Origin: Pseudanabaena sp. Salubria-1
Lineage (GTDB): Bacteria > Cyanobacteriota > Cyanobacteriia > Pseudanabaenales > Pseudanabaenaceae
Direction of reading: 5' to 3'
Length of the DNA stretch: 64,000 nt
NCBI GenBank assembly: GCA_023336205.1
Contig: JALQCR010000015.1
Span: forward strand, 1-64,000
In this document: piece by piece, positions 32,989-42,421 of the stretch
How positions within the stretch are numbered: position 1 is the stretch's first letter
Layout of the letters: each line of letters begins with the position of its first letter
Notes under the pieces: generated by a model
Databases searched by the model: none
Told to the model about the DNA's origin: nothing
What the model saw: the letters and a program-made list of their open reading frames with translations, nothing else
Made by a program: the position numbers and the translations under genes

Positions 32989-35487
32989 TTGAAAAAGATA
33001 TCTTCCAAAGACGAGGATCTAACAACCAATGTTTCCCTGACGTTGGGCGAAAAGATGTCCTCTTTGAAGGTTCGTCGTTCACTTGCAGTTTTGGGATTTG
33101 CTCTATCCGCTGGGACTGTGGGGGTGTTGGTAAACCAACAAACAGCAAATAATAATCTTAAAGCTTCACCTGTTGCTGCGTCATCTCGCACCTTGACTGA
33201 TGTGATGGCTCAAAATCAGGATCGCAAATATGAAATGGCAAGAACTGCGATCGCCTCAGGTATATGGGACAACTCCCAAGGCGTTATTGTCCATGAGGTT
33301 CGAGAAGATGAAACCCTATGGAAACTAACTCAAGTTTATCAAGTTGACGCGGCAGCGATCGCAGCTTCAAATAACATCAGTGCAAATACTGAGTTACAAC
33401 CTGGCACTAAGCTACTAATTCCTCCTGTGAACGGGTTGGTGCACAAGGTTAAATCTGGGGACACTCTGGAGGCTATTTCCAGTTACTACAACGTTCCTAA
33501 GAGTGAAATTATTAAGTTTACGTCTTTAAGTTCTGGCGATTTTTTGGCTATTGACCAGTCTCTAGTAATTCCAGGAAATGTATCGACTTTAATGCAAGTT
33601 AAAGAAGGTCATGTTAAGAGACAGTTAGTTGCTGAAAAAGAGCGCTTAATGCAGCGTTTACAGGAATTAGAAGGTAAAAAAGCAGTAGCTACATTAGCTA
33701 GCACTAGTTCTAAGTCAACTATGGCTGAGAACGACATTGCTAAGCAGCCAAAGTATATTTCCTACCGAGTTCAGAATGGCGACACCATTGAGACTGTTGC
33801 TCGTCGATACGGGATTACTCAAAAGTCAATTATCGAAGCAAATAAGCTGGAAAACCCCCAATGGTTGGAGCTTAATCAAGAGTTAAAGCTTCCTCAAGAT
33901 CGCAATCTTCCTTTAACCCAGACGATTGCATCTACTAATGAAAAACCGATTAAGCAGATTCCATCGCCAGTAGCGTCATTGTCAGAGACTACTAGAGTTG
34001 AAGCTGTTAGAGTTACTGCTGCTACACCAATGGTTTTGCCTAAAGATGCCATAAAAGTTGCCGCAGCTAATCGCATTTCACCTTGGGGCGGATTAATGCA
34101 GCTAACTGGATCTGAGGCTTCACAAAATCTGCCAATTGCTCCCGCACAAGAGCAGTCACCTAGCCTGCAAGCTAAAGCGTCAGCCATACAACCTAGCCTA
34201 CCTGTAGCTGGCGAACCAGTGCTTAAAGTTGCAGTTGCGCTTTTCCCCTTTGCGCCCAATCAGCTATTTGGGGAATTAAACGCTCCAAATAGTAAGAAAA
34301 GTCCTGCGATGTCTCCAACGGCACTTAATTTGCCAGCTAGATCGATCGCCACACCAGCTATCCCTTCTGCAAGTGCAGCCGAGCAGTTCAGTAGTAATCG
34401 AGTTCCCATTGAAGCCAACTCTTATCAGCCAGTAGCTGAACCTAAGATTCAATTCTCTCCTAGAATTGCGGCAGCGTTATCATTACCACAGATTCCTACG
34501 ACCCTGATTAAGGAGCAAAGAGTCAGTCTTGGCACTGCTCCTCTGGAAACTATAAACCAACCAGCGGCTGAGCCAGTTACAAAGTCTTCGCCAGTAGCCG
34601 CAATATCAGTTCCGACTATTCCTGCAAATCGAGTGATCGAACAAAGCGGTAGCTCTAACTCTGAGCCTGCATCTGTTATACCCCAACCTGCATCTGAGCC
34701 AAACGTTCAGATCCCTTCAAGGTTAGCGGCTAGCCTTGCTCCGAAAGTGCCTGCATCAGCATCTGTTGATCAACAGACTGGGATCATTGCACAGCCAAAT
34801 CAAGTTGCTCTATTACCTGAGCCTGAGGCAAGGATGACTTCTCTAGAAGTGAAGCGTCTAGAATCAGAAGTTGATCAACTTAACGCTAAAGTTCGTGACG
34901 CTGAAATCAAGGAAGCAGCTCGTAAAGCTGAAGCCGCTAAAATTGCAGCAGCAAATTTAAATGCCTCGCCTAATCCTGATCGCAATTTCGATAGTAATCG
35001 TAGTGCGATCGCAAATCCAGGAGATCGCTCAGGTATTTCTCCGCAGTTGCCACAACTTACGGCTAGTGCTTACTTGCCTGATGTTCAAGACTATGGACTA
35101 TCGACTGGGTTTATCTGGCCCGCCGATGGAGTATTTACCTCCGGATACGGTTGGCGTTGGGGAAGAATCCATGCAGGTATAGACATTGCTGCACCTGTTG
35201 GCACACCAATTTTAGCCGCAGCTTCAGGAGTAATTGAGTATGCCTCTTGGAATGATGGTGGCTACGGCAATATGATCGATATTCGTCATGCTGATGGCAC
35301 AATCACCAGATATGCTCACATGAATGAGCTCTATGTCAAAGAAGGTCAAACTGTTAGCCAAGGTCAAACCATTGGTGCAATGGGAAGCACTGGTTTTAGT
35401 ACTGGACCTCATCTCCACTTTGAAATACGTCCAAACGGTGGCAGTGCGATCGATCCAATGGCATTCCTAGCTAGTGCAAAAAGATAA
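32989..35487 (+). CDS. LysM and M23 peptidoglycan hydrolase
   Basis: An 832-residue envelope protein. A TTG start is supported by AGGAGG at 32976-32981. A signal-anchor lies at residues ~28-45 (SLAVLGFALSAGTVGVLV). Three LysM domains follow (about 100-144, 150-196 and 258-303), then a long Pro/Ala/Ser-rich linker (~310-610), a short coiled coil, and a C-terminal M23 peptidase (~700-828). Zinc ligands are visible in HAGIDIAAPVGTP (~727) and HLHFEIR (~807), so it should be an active endopeptidase binding peptidoglycan, in cell division or wall turnover. A strong terminator follows. Confidence 0.92.
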   Translation: MKKISSKDEDLTTNVSLTLGEKMSSLKVRRSLAVLGFALSAGTVGVLVNQQTANNNLKASPVAASSRTLTDVMAQNQDRKYEMARTAIASGIWDNSQGVIVHEVREDETLWKLTQVYQVDAAAIAASNNISANTELQPGTKLLIPPVNGLVHKVKSGDTLEAISSYYNVPKSEIIKFTSLSSGDFLAIDQSLVIPGNVSTLMQVKEGHVKRQLVAEKERLMQRLQELEGKKAVATLASTSSKSTMAENDIAKQPKYISYRVQNGDTIETVARRYGITQKSIIEANKLENPQWLELNQELKLPQDRNLPLTQTIASTNEKPIKQIPSPVASLSETTRVEAVRVTAATPMVLPKDAIKVAAANRISPWGGLMQLTGSEASQNLPIAPAQEQSPSLQAKASAIQPSLPVAGEPVLKVAVALFPFAPNQLFGELNAPNSKKSPAMSPTALNLPARSIATPAIPSASAAEQFSSNRVPIEANSYQPVAEPKIQFSPRIAAALSLPQIPTTLIKEQRVSLGTAPLETINQPAAEPVTKSSPVAAISVPTIPANRVIEQSGSSNSEPASVIPQPASEPNVQIPSRLAASLAPKVPASASVDQQTGIIAQPNQVALLPEPEARMTSLEVKRLESEVDQLNAKVRDAEIKEAARKAEAAKIAAANLNASPNPDRNFDSNRSAIANPGDRSGISPQLPQLTASAYLPDVQDYGLSTGFIWPADGVFTSGYGWRWGRIHAGIDIAAPVGTPILAAASGVIEYASWNDGGYGNMIDIRHADGTITRYAHMNELYVKEGQTVSQGQTIGAMGSTGFSTGPHLHFEIRPNGGSAIDPMAFLASAKR

Positions 35488-35508
35488 AGTTTGATCGTAA
35501 ATTTGAGT

Positions 35509-35562
35509 AAAAAACAAAATAGAGTTGTGGCGCTTTACGCCACAACTCTATTTTGTTTTTTA
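35509..35562 (+). terminator. Terminator after the LysM-M23 gene
   Basis: A long stem, ACAAAATAGAGTTGTGGCG with its complement around CTTTA, ends in a T run. Confidence 0.88.
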
Positions 35563-35675
35563 TAGACTATAGCTATAGAGCAATACCAAGAAAATTTAGT
35601 GATCACTGTAGAGTTTGTATTTTTTCTGCTAAAGTTAGGAGAGAAAAATTCTTCACAAACAAATAGGAAGCGTTG

Positions 35676-36680
35676 ATGGCAACGGACTTAGAGGGCTTAA
35701 CCGCTCAATTGCAATCTCTAGCAGAACTCGCTACAAAATCAGTTGGAGATGTGCAAACTCCTGAAGAATTAGAGCAGTTAAGAGTTGAGTATCTAGGGAA
35801 GAAGGGGACTCTTTCTCAGGTTCTTGGCGCGATGGGTAAATTATCCGCTGAGGAACGTCCTCAAGTTGGCGCGATCGCCAATCAGGTTAAGCAAACACTA
35901 CAAACGCAGCTAGAAGAACGCAAAACCACAATCCAGCAATTATTAATCGCCAAGCGTCTAGACGCAGAAACTCTTGACGTAACAATGCCAGGAATACTGC
36001 ATTCCTGGCAAGGTAGACAACACCCGATCCAAAGCACAATTGACCGTATGTTGGACATTCTTGTGGGCTTGGGATTTACAGTTGCTCAAGGGCCAGAAAT
36101 CGAGACAGATTATTATAACTTTGAAGCTCTTAATACTCCTGCCGATCATCCAGCTCGCGACATGGCTGACACTCTATATTTGAGCGATGGTAAATTGTTG
36201 CGATCGCAAACTTCATCAGTGCAAATCCGCTATATGGAAGAGAATGAACCTCCATTAAGAATTGCTTGTCCTGGGCGTGTTTATCGTAAAGACGACATCG
36301 ATGCCACCCACTCACCAATTTTCCATCAGATCGAGCTTTTAGCTGTAGAGGAAGGACTAACTTTTGGAGATCTCAAAGGTACGGTCAAAACATTTGTCGA
36401 GGAACTTTTAGGTGAATGCCCAATTCGCTTTCGCCCAAGCTACTTCCCTTTCACCGAACCATCTGCTGAAGTTGATGTGATGTGGAATGGACGATGGCTC
36501 GAACTTGGTGGCTGTGGTATGGTTGATCCAAATGTTTTCAAGGCTGTGGGCTACGATCCTGAACTAGTCACTGGCTTTGCTTGGGGATTTGGTGTAGATC
36601 GTGTTGCTATGGTTTTACATAAAATAGACGATATCCGTCGTCTATTTACTAGTGACTTACGCTTTTTACGCCAGTTCTAG
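35676..36680 (+). CDS. pheS: Phenylalanine-tRNA ligase alpha subunit
   Basis: PheS of 334 residues, class II aminoacyl-tRNA synthetase subunit that charges tRNA-Phe as an (alpha-beta)2 enzyme with PheT. An N-terminal coiled coil (~1-85) precedes the catalytic core. HPARDMADTLYL (motif 2 region), RVYRKDDIDATHSPIFHQIE and GWGFGVDRVAMV-type motif 3 (FAWGFGVDRVAMVLH) are all present. The ATG at 35676 is preferred over the overlapping TTG at 35673, with AGGAAG just before. pheT is not adjacent, which is usual in cyanobacteria. Confidence 0.96.
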   Translation: MATDLEGLTAQLQSLAELATKSVGDVQTPEELEQLRVEYLGKKGTLSQVLGAMGKLSAEERPQVGAIANQVKQTLQTQLEERKTTIQQLLIAKRLDAETLDVTMPGILHSWQGRQHPIQSTIDRMLDILVGLGFTVAQGPEIETDYYNFEALNTPADHPARDMADTLYLSDGKLLRSQTSSVQIRYMEENEPPLRIACPGRVYRKDDIDATHSPIFHQIELLAVEEGLTFGDLKGTVKTFVEELLGECPIRFRPSYFPFTEPSAEVDVMWNGRWLELGGCGMVDPNVFKAVGYDPELVTGFAWGFGVDRVAMVLHKIDDIRRLFTSDLRFLRQF

Positions 36681-36976
36681 CAATTAATTTTAGTCAATCC
36701 CATTAACATGGGGTCAAATATACAGCAATTTGCTTTCAAACCCGCTGCGATTAAGACTATAAATCCATTGCGGAGCTTTGCCATGTGACCATTCTTTTGG
36801 CGGGTTTGAGCGAACACTGGTGTAAAACGAATCAAACATCTCTTATAACCATACTTTCAATGCCATTGAAAAAAGGACTTATTTATAAAATATGGGTTTA
36901 AACTATTAATAGACAGATCAGCACAATGCTTTAATAAGGTTTAAGATTAATCATCTATTTCTTAAGTAACATCAAT

Positions 36977-38824
36977 ATGCAAAATGTCTTCGCATCCTTA
37001 CGAAGCCTAATTAAGGTTACTTCTTTTTGGAAAGAAAACCATATTTTTCTACGAGAATTCAAGTATTTTTGGGGTGTGGCAGTTCTTGCGATTATATTCT
37101 CATTTTTAGGGGCATTTTTTGAAGGCGCAGCACTTGCTGTGATAAATGCTTTTCTACAAGTTTTAACTAGCCCTGATAAACCATCAGTCAAGTTGGGAAT
37201 TGATTGGCTGAATTTATGGGCGATTGGTAATCAATCTAACACAGGTGATCGACTTTCATGCCTTGGTTTTTTAGTAATCTTATTGTCTTGGCTTAGATCT
37301 CTTTTTGCTTATTTAGGTCCAGTTTATGCCAAATTAACCGACGCATCATTTGCTGACCGAATGCGGAAGACCATGTTTGAGCAATTAATTAGTTTAAGTC
37401 TTGGATACTACTCTCAAACGAGATCGGGCGATTTAGTAAACAGCCTAAATAGCGAGATTGCAACTATTCAAAGAGGATTTGGTTCTGCTTCGGCATTTGC
37501 AATTAGAGGGTCAACTCTTATCGTTTATATCGTTGCCATGTTTTTGATCTCTTGGCAGCTTTCGATTATATCACTAATGCTTTTTGGAATGCTCTCTGTA
37601 ATGATATCCAGCTTTGTGGTTCGGGTAAGGGAAGCAAGTTTTCCAGTATCACAGGCTGGTGCAGATTTTACATCTTCAGGCATTGAATTAATTAGCGCAA
37701 TGCGAACAATCCAGACATCATCTACACAAGATTTTGAGAGGGTTCGCTTTTATAATGTTTCTGAAAAAGTCAAAAATGCATTATATAAACTGAATAAAGC
37801 AGTAGATATTATTCGTCCTCTAGCTGAGGCTATTTCTACAACGATTTTAATCTGTGTGATTGTTTTTGCTTTTAATTTTTTTGTAGCTAGTGGTCAATTG
37901 CAGACCGCTTCTCTACTTACTTTTATGTTCGTTCTATTTAGAATGATGCCTCTAATTGAGCAAGTAAATGGATTGAGAGTTGAACTAGGAAGCTATGGCG
38001 GCTCGATCGCTAAGATCAAAGAAATTTTAACAACGGAAGATAAGATTTATCTTAAGGATGGAGAATTAGAGTTTACGCATCTTGAGAATTCAATTGATTT
38101 CTTCTCCGTTGACTTTAGTTATAACGCTCTTGACAATCCTGTATTGCATGATATCAATTTATCAATTAAGCAGGGTCAAACAACCGCTTTAGTCGGTACT
38201 TCTGGAGCTGGGAAGACAACTTTGGCTGATCTAATTCCCAGATTGTATGATCCGACGAATGGGGTGATTTTGATTGATGGCATTGATTTAAGGGATCTTA
38301 AAATTAGCTCATTGCGCCGCCGCATGGCAATTGTCAGTCAAAGTACATTTATTTTCAATGCTTCAGTGCGCTATAACATTGCTTATGGAGTCGATGACAT
38401 TGATGACGAGCTTGTAATAAAGGTGGCTCAGCAAGCTAATGCTCTTGACTTTATTTTAGATATGCCTCAAGGCTTTGATACTGTACTAGGTGATCGCGGT
38501 GTTCGATTGTCAGGTGGTCAATGTCAAAGAATTGCGATTGCTCGTGCTTTACTGCGCAAACCAGATATTTTGATTTTAGATGAAGCGACAAGTGCTCTTG
38601 ATTCTGTAACAGAACGATTGATTCAAGAATCTCTCGATCATCTATCCAAAGGATGCACTGTAATTGCGATCGCCCATCGTCTTTCGACCATAGTTCGAGC
38701 AGATAAGGTTGTTGTGCTGGAGAAAGGCAGAATAGTTGAGCAAGGGAAATATCAAGAACTGATTGAAAGAAAAGGGGCATTATGGAAATACCATCAGATG
38801 CAAAATTCTTCTGCTCAAGGATGA
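36977..38824 (+). CDS. ABC transporter with fused permease and ATPase (MsbA-like)
   Basis: A 615-residue half-transporter. Six membrane helices lie in residues ~30-340. The nucleotide-binding domain has Walker A GTSGAGKTTLADL (~407), Q-loop VSQSTFIFNAS, signature RLSGGQCQRIAIARAL (~511), Walker B PDILILDEATSALD (~533) and switch histidine AIAHRLSTI. This is the lipid or glycan-lipid exporter class (MsbA, HlyB-like without peptidase). Its neighbour 21 bases downstream is a Wzm-type polysaccharide permease, so a role in lipopolysaccharide or O-antigen/exopolysaccharide export is likely. Confidence 0.9.
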   Translation: MQNVFASLRSLIKVTSFWKENHIFLREFKYFWGVAVLAIIFSFLGAFFEGAALAVINAFLQVLTSPDKPSVKLGIDWLNLWAIGNQSNTGDRLSCLGFLVILLSWLRSLFAYLGPVYAKLTDASFADRMRKTMFEQLISLSLGYYSQTRSGDLVNSLNSEIATIQRGFGSASAFAIRGSTLIVYIVAMFLISWQLSIISLMLFGMLSVMISSFVVRVREASFPVSQAGADFTSSGIELISAMRTIQTSSTQDFERVRFYNVSEKVKNALYKLNKAVDIIRPLAEAISTTILICVIVFAFNFFVASGQLQTASLLTFMFVLFRMMPLIEQVNGLRVELGSYGGSIAKIKEILTTEDKIYLKDGELEFTHLENSIDFFSVDFSYNALDNPVLHDINLSIKQGQTTALVGTSGAGKTTLADLIPRLYDPTNGVILIDGIDLRDLKISSLRRRMAIVSQSTFIFNASVRYNIAYGVDDIDDELVIKVAQQANALDFILDMPQGFDTVLGDRGVRLSGGQCQRIAIARALLRKPDILILDEATSALDSVTERLIQESLDHLSKGCTVIAIAHRLSTIVRADKVVVLEKGRIVEQGKYQELIERKGALWKYHQMQNSSAQG

Positions 38825-38845
38825 TCACAGGTAAAATTTAAATGT

Positions 38846-39688
38846 ATGAAAGAGCAAAATGTTGCTTCCTCAAAGGAACTGGTGATTGAAGCTGGACGAA
38901 CTGAGAAGCAGTATTGGAAGGATTTGTGGCGCTATCGTGAACTATTTTATTTTTTAGCATGGCGCGATATTTTAGTTCGATACAAACAAACGGCGATCGG
39001 CATTACTTGGGCGTTGATTAGACCATTTTTGACTATGATTGTGTTCACTGTAGTTTTTGGTCAGTTGGCTAAATTACCTGATCAAGGAGTACCTTATCCA
39101 ATTCTTGTTTTTGCGGGAATGTTGCCTTGGCAGTTTTTTTCTAACGCATTGGGTGAATGCAGCAACAGTTTAGTTGGAAATGCTAATTTGATTTCTAAGG
39201 TTTACTTTCCTAGGTTGATTGTGCCTACTAGTGCTGTGATCGTGAGTTTTGTGGATTTTTTGATTTCAGGGATGATTCTGTTGGGATTAATGGCATATTA
39301 TAATTTTGTCCCTGATTGGCGCATTTTGACTTTGCCAGTTTTTATTCTGATTTCCTTTGCGGCTTCTATGGGGGTAGGTTTATGGTTGGCGGCTCTGACT
39401 GTTCAGTATCGAGACTTTCGGTTTGTTGTGCCTTTTATCATCCAATTTGGGCTGTATATTTCTCCAGTTGGTTTTAGTAGCAGTATAGTTCCAGACCAAT
39501 GGCGATTGCTATATTCCATCAATCCAATAGTAGGTGTGATTGATGGTTTTCGTTGGGCTATTTTAGGAGGTGAATCTAAGCTTTATTTACCTGGATTTAT
39601 TCTATCTTTGGTACTTGTTTTGTTATCTCTTTGGAGTGGAATTTGGTATTTTCGCAAAATGGAACGAACGTTTGCTGATGTTATCTAA
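38846..39688 (+). CDS. Wzm-like polysaccharide ABC-2 permease
   Basis: A 280-residue permease with a cytoplasmic head (ELVIEAGRTEKQYWKDLWRYRELFYFLAWRDILVRYKQT) and six helices. FLAWRDILVRYKQTAIGITWALIRPF and the middle FAGMLPWQFFSNALGECSNSLVGNANLISKVYFPR are signature blocks of the TagG/Wzm/KpsM family. Such permeases need a separate Wzt/TagH ATPase encoded directly after. Here an IS630 copy begins 20 bases after the stop codon and no ATPase gene follows, so the transporter may be orphaned, or its ATPase is elsewhere. Confidence 0.9.
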   Translation: MKEQNVASSKELVIEAGRTEKQYWKDLWRYRELFYFLAWRDILVRYKQTAIGITWALIRPFLTMIVFTVVFGQLAKLPDQGVPYPILVFAGMLPWQFFSNALGECSNSLVGNANLISKVYFPRLIVPTSAVIVSFVDFLISGMILLGLMAYYNFVPDWRILTLPVFILISFAASMGVGLWLAALTVQYRDFRFVVPFIIQFGLYISPVGFSSSIVPDQWRLLYSINPIVGVIDGFRWAILGGESKLYLPGFILSLVLVLLSLWSGIWYFRKMERTFADVI

Positions 39689-39707
39689 CTGTTTAAGAAA
39701 GCATTTA

Positions 39708-40868
39708 CTCCCTTCCCAGTCAAAGAATAGGCAAAGGGACTAAAGAAAAAATGTGATTTAAAGTTTTTGATATCTGCTCTGAGTTCATCAAAATATGAAC
39801 ATCCTTTAGATTCTCCTCAATTTCAGCAATGGTTGTATTTGAAGGCAAGTGATGTAGCTTCTCTAAGCGTAGAAGATGAATTTCATACTCGGCAAGATTA
39901 AGCGAGGGCGAGTATGCGGGTGTATGGATGAATTCGATACCAATTTTATCGTCGATTTCTGCGGCTTTTAGATTCTCAGCTAATAACCTTTTCATCTTCT
40001 GTTTATGAGTTGAGTTGTTATCTAAAACAATAAATAGCTTTTCGACATCTTCTTTTCTGGCATCTTCGCATAGCTCGGTAAGGTATTTGACTACATCTTC
40101 AGTTTTTGATTTGGGGGTTAACTGTAGATAGATTTCTCCAGTTACAGCATCGACTGATATCATCCCATTAACTTTATTCCGTTTTCGCTTCTCATTACTG
40201 GGGACTTTTGGGTTGCTATTGCGCTCAGCCCAAGCATAGTAGAGACTTGGTCGATCATAGACAGCAAACTCGTCATAAAAGATTAGCCTTTCTCTAGGTT
40301 TTAGTTCTAGCAGTTTTTTTTAATTGTGGCAATAAACTTCTGCTGTTGCTCTTTGTCTGCATTCTCGTAGTCACGATGCGCTTTTTGGTGTGACAATCCC
40401 ATCTCTTTGAGAATGTCATAGATCCGACTGTCTTTCAGTTCCACTTGCCATCTCTGGCGAATTACCTCTTGAATTATCTTTCCTGTCCATATCTGTCGAT
40501 CAATACCGTAGGTAGTTGGCTTCTGCTCTAGTAGCATCACTTTCATTTCTGCTTTTTGCTCCTTGCTTAAGCTCTGTGGTTTTTCCCGTTTTACCAATTT
40601 TGTCAATCCCTTCAAGCCTTCCTCATCATACATATCTAGCCAAGTCGCTATACTCTCTCTGGCGCAACCCAGTTTGACAATTACTTCTTTTCTAGATTGT
40701 CCTTCATGTAGATATTTGATTGCTTGCAGTCTTTTCCTGATGTATTGTTGTTGATACTTGTTCCATGACTTTTGCCACTCATCTTCATCTAATCCTTTAT
40801 TTTTCAGTCTTTCTAGTCGATCCATTTTTTTCTTTAGTTACCTGCCTAATCTTACACTGGGAAGGGAG
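39708..40868 (-). mobile_element. IS630-family insertion sequence, 1161 bp
   Basis: Terminal inverted repeats CTCCCTTCCCAGT at the left and the complement at the right are flanked by TA on both sides (39706-39707 and 40869-40870), the typical IS630/Tc1 target. It carries two overlapping transposase frames joined at an A8 run. Confidence 0.92.
39720..40825 (-). CDS. IS630 transposase made by -1 frameshift
   Basis: The first frame (40825 to 40307) encodes 172 residues with a helix-turn-helix head (KEVIVKLGCARESIATWLDMY). It ends shortly after eight A residues on the coding strand (40314-40321). A -1 shift there continues into KLLELKPRERLIFYDEFAVYDRP and then VNGMISVDAVTGEIYLQL, VLDNNSTHKQK and HTPAYSPSLNLAEYE, supplying the DDE catalytic residues. 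The fused product would be about 368 residues, normal for the family. Programmed slippage is known in IS630 elements; a simple inactivating mutation is the alternative. Confidence 0.85.
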
Positions 40869-41185
40869 TAAGAATTGACAGCAGTAAGATTTCTCAGCAT
40901 TTTACGGATTAAAGCAAGGTAAATAAATGACTCCGAGGTATTCTCATAAAATTCATATTCCTTACTGAGTCTGCGATATTTTCCTATCCAAGCAAAGGTT
41001 CTCACCGCTACCCAACGCTTTGATTCAACAACAAAACCTTTTTGTGTTTCAGCCCGTTTGCTGTCTTCCCAAGTGCAATTAAGCCCACATTCCGCTCTCA
41101 AAAATATGGACACAAAGGCTAGTCTTGCTGAATTCCAGTGCAGATGTTGCTGCAATTTTTCGCGGAATAGGTTAATCTCTTCCAT
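40869..41185 (-). pseudogene. Chimeric remnant of IS4- and IS5-type transposases
   Basis: The open frame of about 105 residues has two unrelated pieces. The start (FREKLQQHLHWNSARLAFVSIFLRA) resembles the N-terminus of an IS4-clan transposase. The rest (KGFVVESKRWVAVRTFAWIGKYRRLSKEYEFYENTSESFIYLALIRKMLRNL) is the C-terminus of an IS5-family transposase, with the Arg-rich TFAW block. Neither part has a full catalytic triad. Its 3' end runs into the IS630 copy, which landed beside it. It marks a decayed insertion hot spot. Confidence 0.7.
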
Positions 41186-41318
41186 AGGAATTTTACGAGT
41201 GATGTGGTTATCTTTTATAAAATCCCTTCCTCTCTACCTTTGCAACTTTTTGTCCTGTACTAAGGTTTTGGGATCAAAGGGTTTGAGCTTTTAGCCCACA
41301 CTTAAGTGCAAAGCTATT

Positions 41319-42275
41319 TTATTTTCTGCGTCTTAGAAATACTAATAACTTCTCAAAGCCTTCAGGTATTGGAGCAGTGTTTTCAATTAATGCACCTGAG
41401 ACTGGATGGGTAAAGGTCAACCGCCATGCATGTAGTGCTTGACCTGCAAGGTATTGCGAAGTTTCCTTGTTCGGATATCCATAGACAGGATCGCCAGCGA
41501 TCGCCCAGCCCATATATGCGGAATGAACACGAATTTGATGGGTACGCCCTGTTTCCAAATCAAACTTAACAAGCGTGTAATTTCCCAAACGTTCCTGAAT
41601 TTGCCAATGCGTAATCGCTTTTCTGCCATCGGAAATGACTGCCATTTTTTTGCGATCGCTCTTATGTCGGGCGATCGCAGCGTCAATTATGCCTGATTCA
41701 CTTTTGGGAACGCCGCGCACGATGCCTAGATATTCTCGTCGCGCAGTTTTTGCTTGAATCTGGGCTTGTAAATCTTGATGAGCGCGATCGCTCTTGGCAA
41801 CCACCATTACGCCACTGGTATCTTTATCTAAACGATGCACAATGCCTGGGCGCTGAGTTCCATTTATCCCCGAAAGCTTTGTGCAATGTGCTAAAAGTGC
41901 ATTCACTAGAGTTCCATCGCTATGTCCCGCCGCAGGATGGACGACTAGTCCCGCCGATTTATTAATTACAATTAAATGCTCATCTTCATACAAAACATTC
42001 AGGGGGATTTTTTGGGCAACTATATCGAGGGGCGTTGCATCAGGAGTAATGAGCTGGATGCGATCGCCTGCTTTGATTAAATCCTTTTTGTTATCACAAA
42101 GCACATCATTAACAGTGACATGACCTTCATCAATTAATGCTTGAATGCGCGATCGGGATAGATCCATGAGGTGTTGTGCTAAAAAGCGATCAATTCGCTC
42201 AGATTTAATCAAATCTGTCCCGACTTCAATCAAGTTAGTATTATTATTTGCTGTAGGGATGATTTCTAGGTTCAT
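41319..42275 (-). CDS. rluD: RluD-type 23S rRNA pseudouridine synthase
   Basis: A 318-residue enzyme from the ATG at 42275 (MNLEIIPTAN); a longer in-frame extension to 42362 is unlikely. An S4 RNA-binding domain (RIDRFLAQHLMDLSRSRIQALIDEGHVTVND) precedes the catalytic domain with the active-site Asp in PGIVHRLDKDTSGVMVVAK (~residue 143). Conserved LVVHPAAGHSDGTLVNALLAH and the end HQIRVHSAYMGWAIAGDPVYG confirm the RluA/RluD family. RluD normally modifies helix 69 of 23S rRNA; assignment to RluD over RluC/A rests on the S4 domain and length. Confidence 0.9.
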   Translation of the reverse strand: MNLEIIPTANNNTNLIEVGTDLIKSERIDRFLAQHLMDLSRSRIQALIDEGHVTVNDVLCDNKKDLIKAGDRIQLITPDATPLDIVAQKIPLNVLYEDEHLIVINKSAGLVVHPAAGHSDGTLVNALLAHCTKLSGINGTQRPGIVHRLDKDTSGVMVVAKSDRAHQDLQAQIQAKTARREYLGIVRGVPKSESGIIDAAIARHKSDRKKMAVISDGRKAITHWQIQERLGNYTLVKFDLETGRTHQIRVHSAYMGWAIAGDPVYGYPNKETSQYLAGQALHAWRLTFTHPVSGALIENTAPIPEGFEKLLVFLRRRK

Positions 42276-42354
42276 AGCAGATCTAATTGTACGGCAAAGT
42301 AGGCGTACACAAGCGATCATCAAATTAAAGCAATGCAAATTTTGCTTAGGGACT

Positions 42355-42405
42355 AAACCCAAAAAGCAATGGCGGCGCGAAGCACCGCCATTGCTTTTTG
42401 GGTTT
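42355..42405. terminator. Terminator after the ABC1 kinase gene
   Basis: The arms AAACCCAAAAAGCAATGGCGG and complement enclose a 9-base loop; it lies between the kinase gene and rluD, both on the minus strand. Confidence 0.85.
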
Positions 42406-42421
42406 TATTACATCAAGATGT

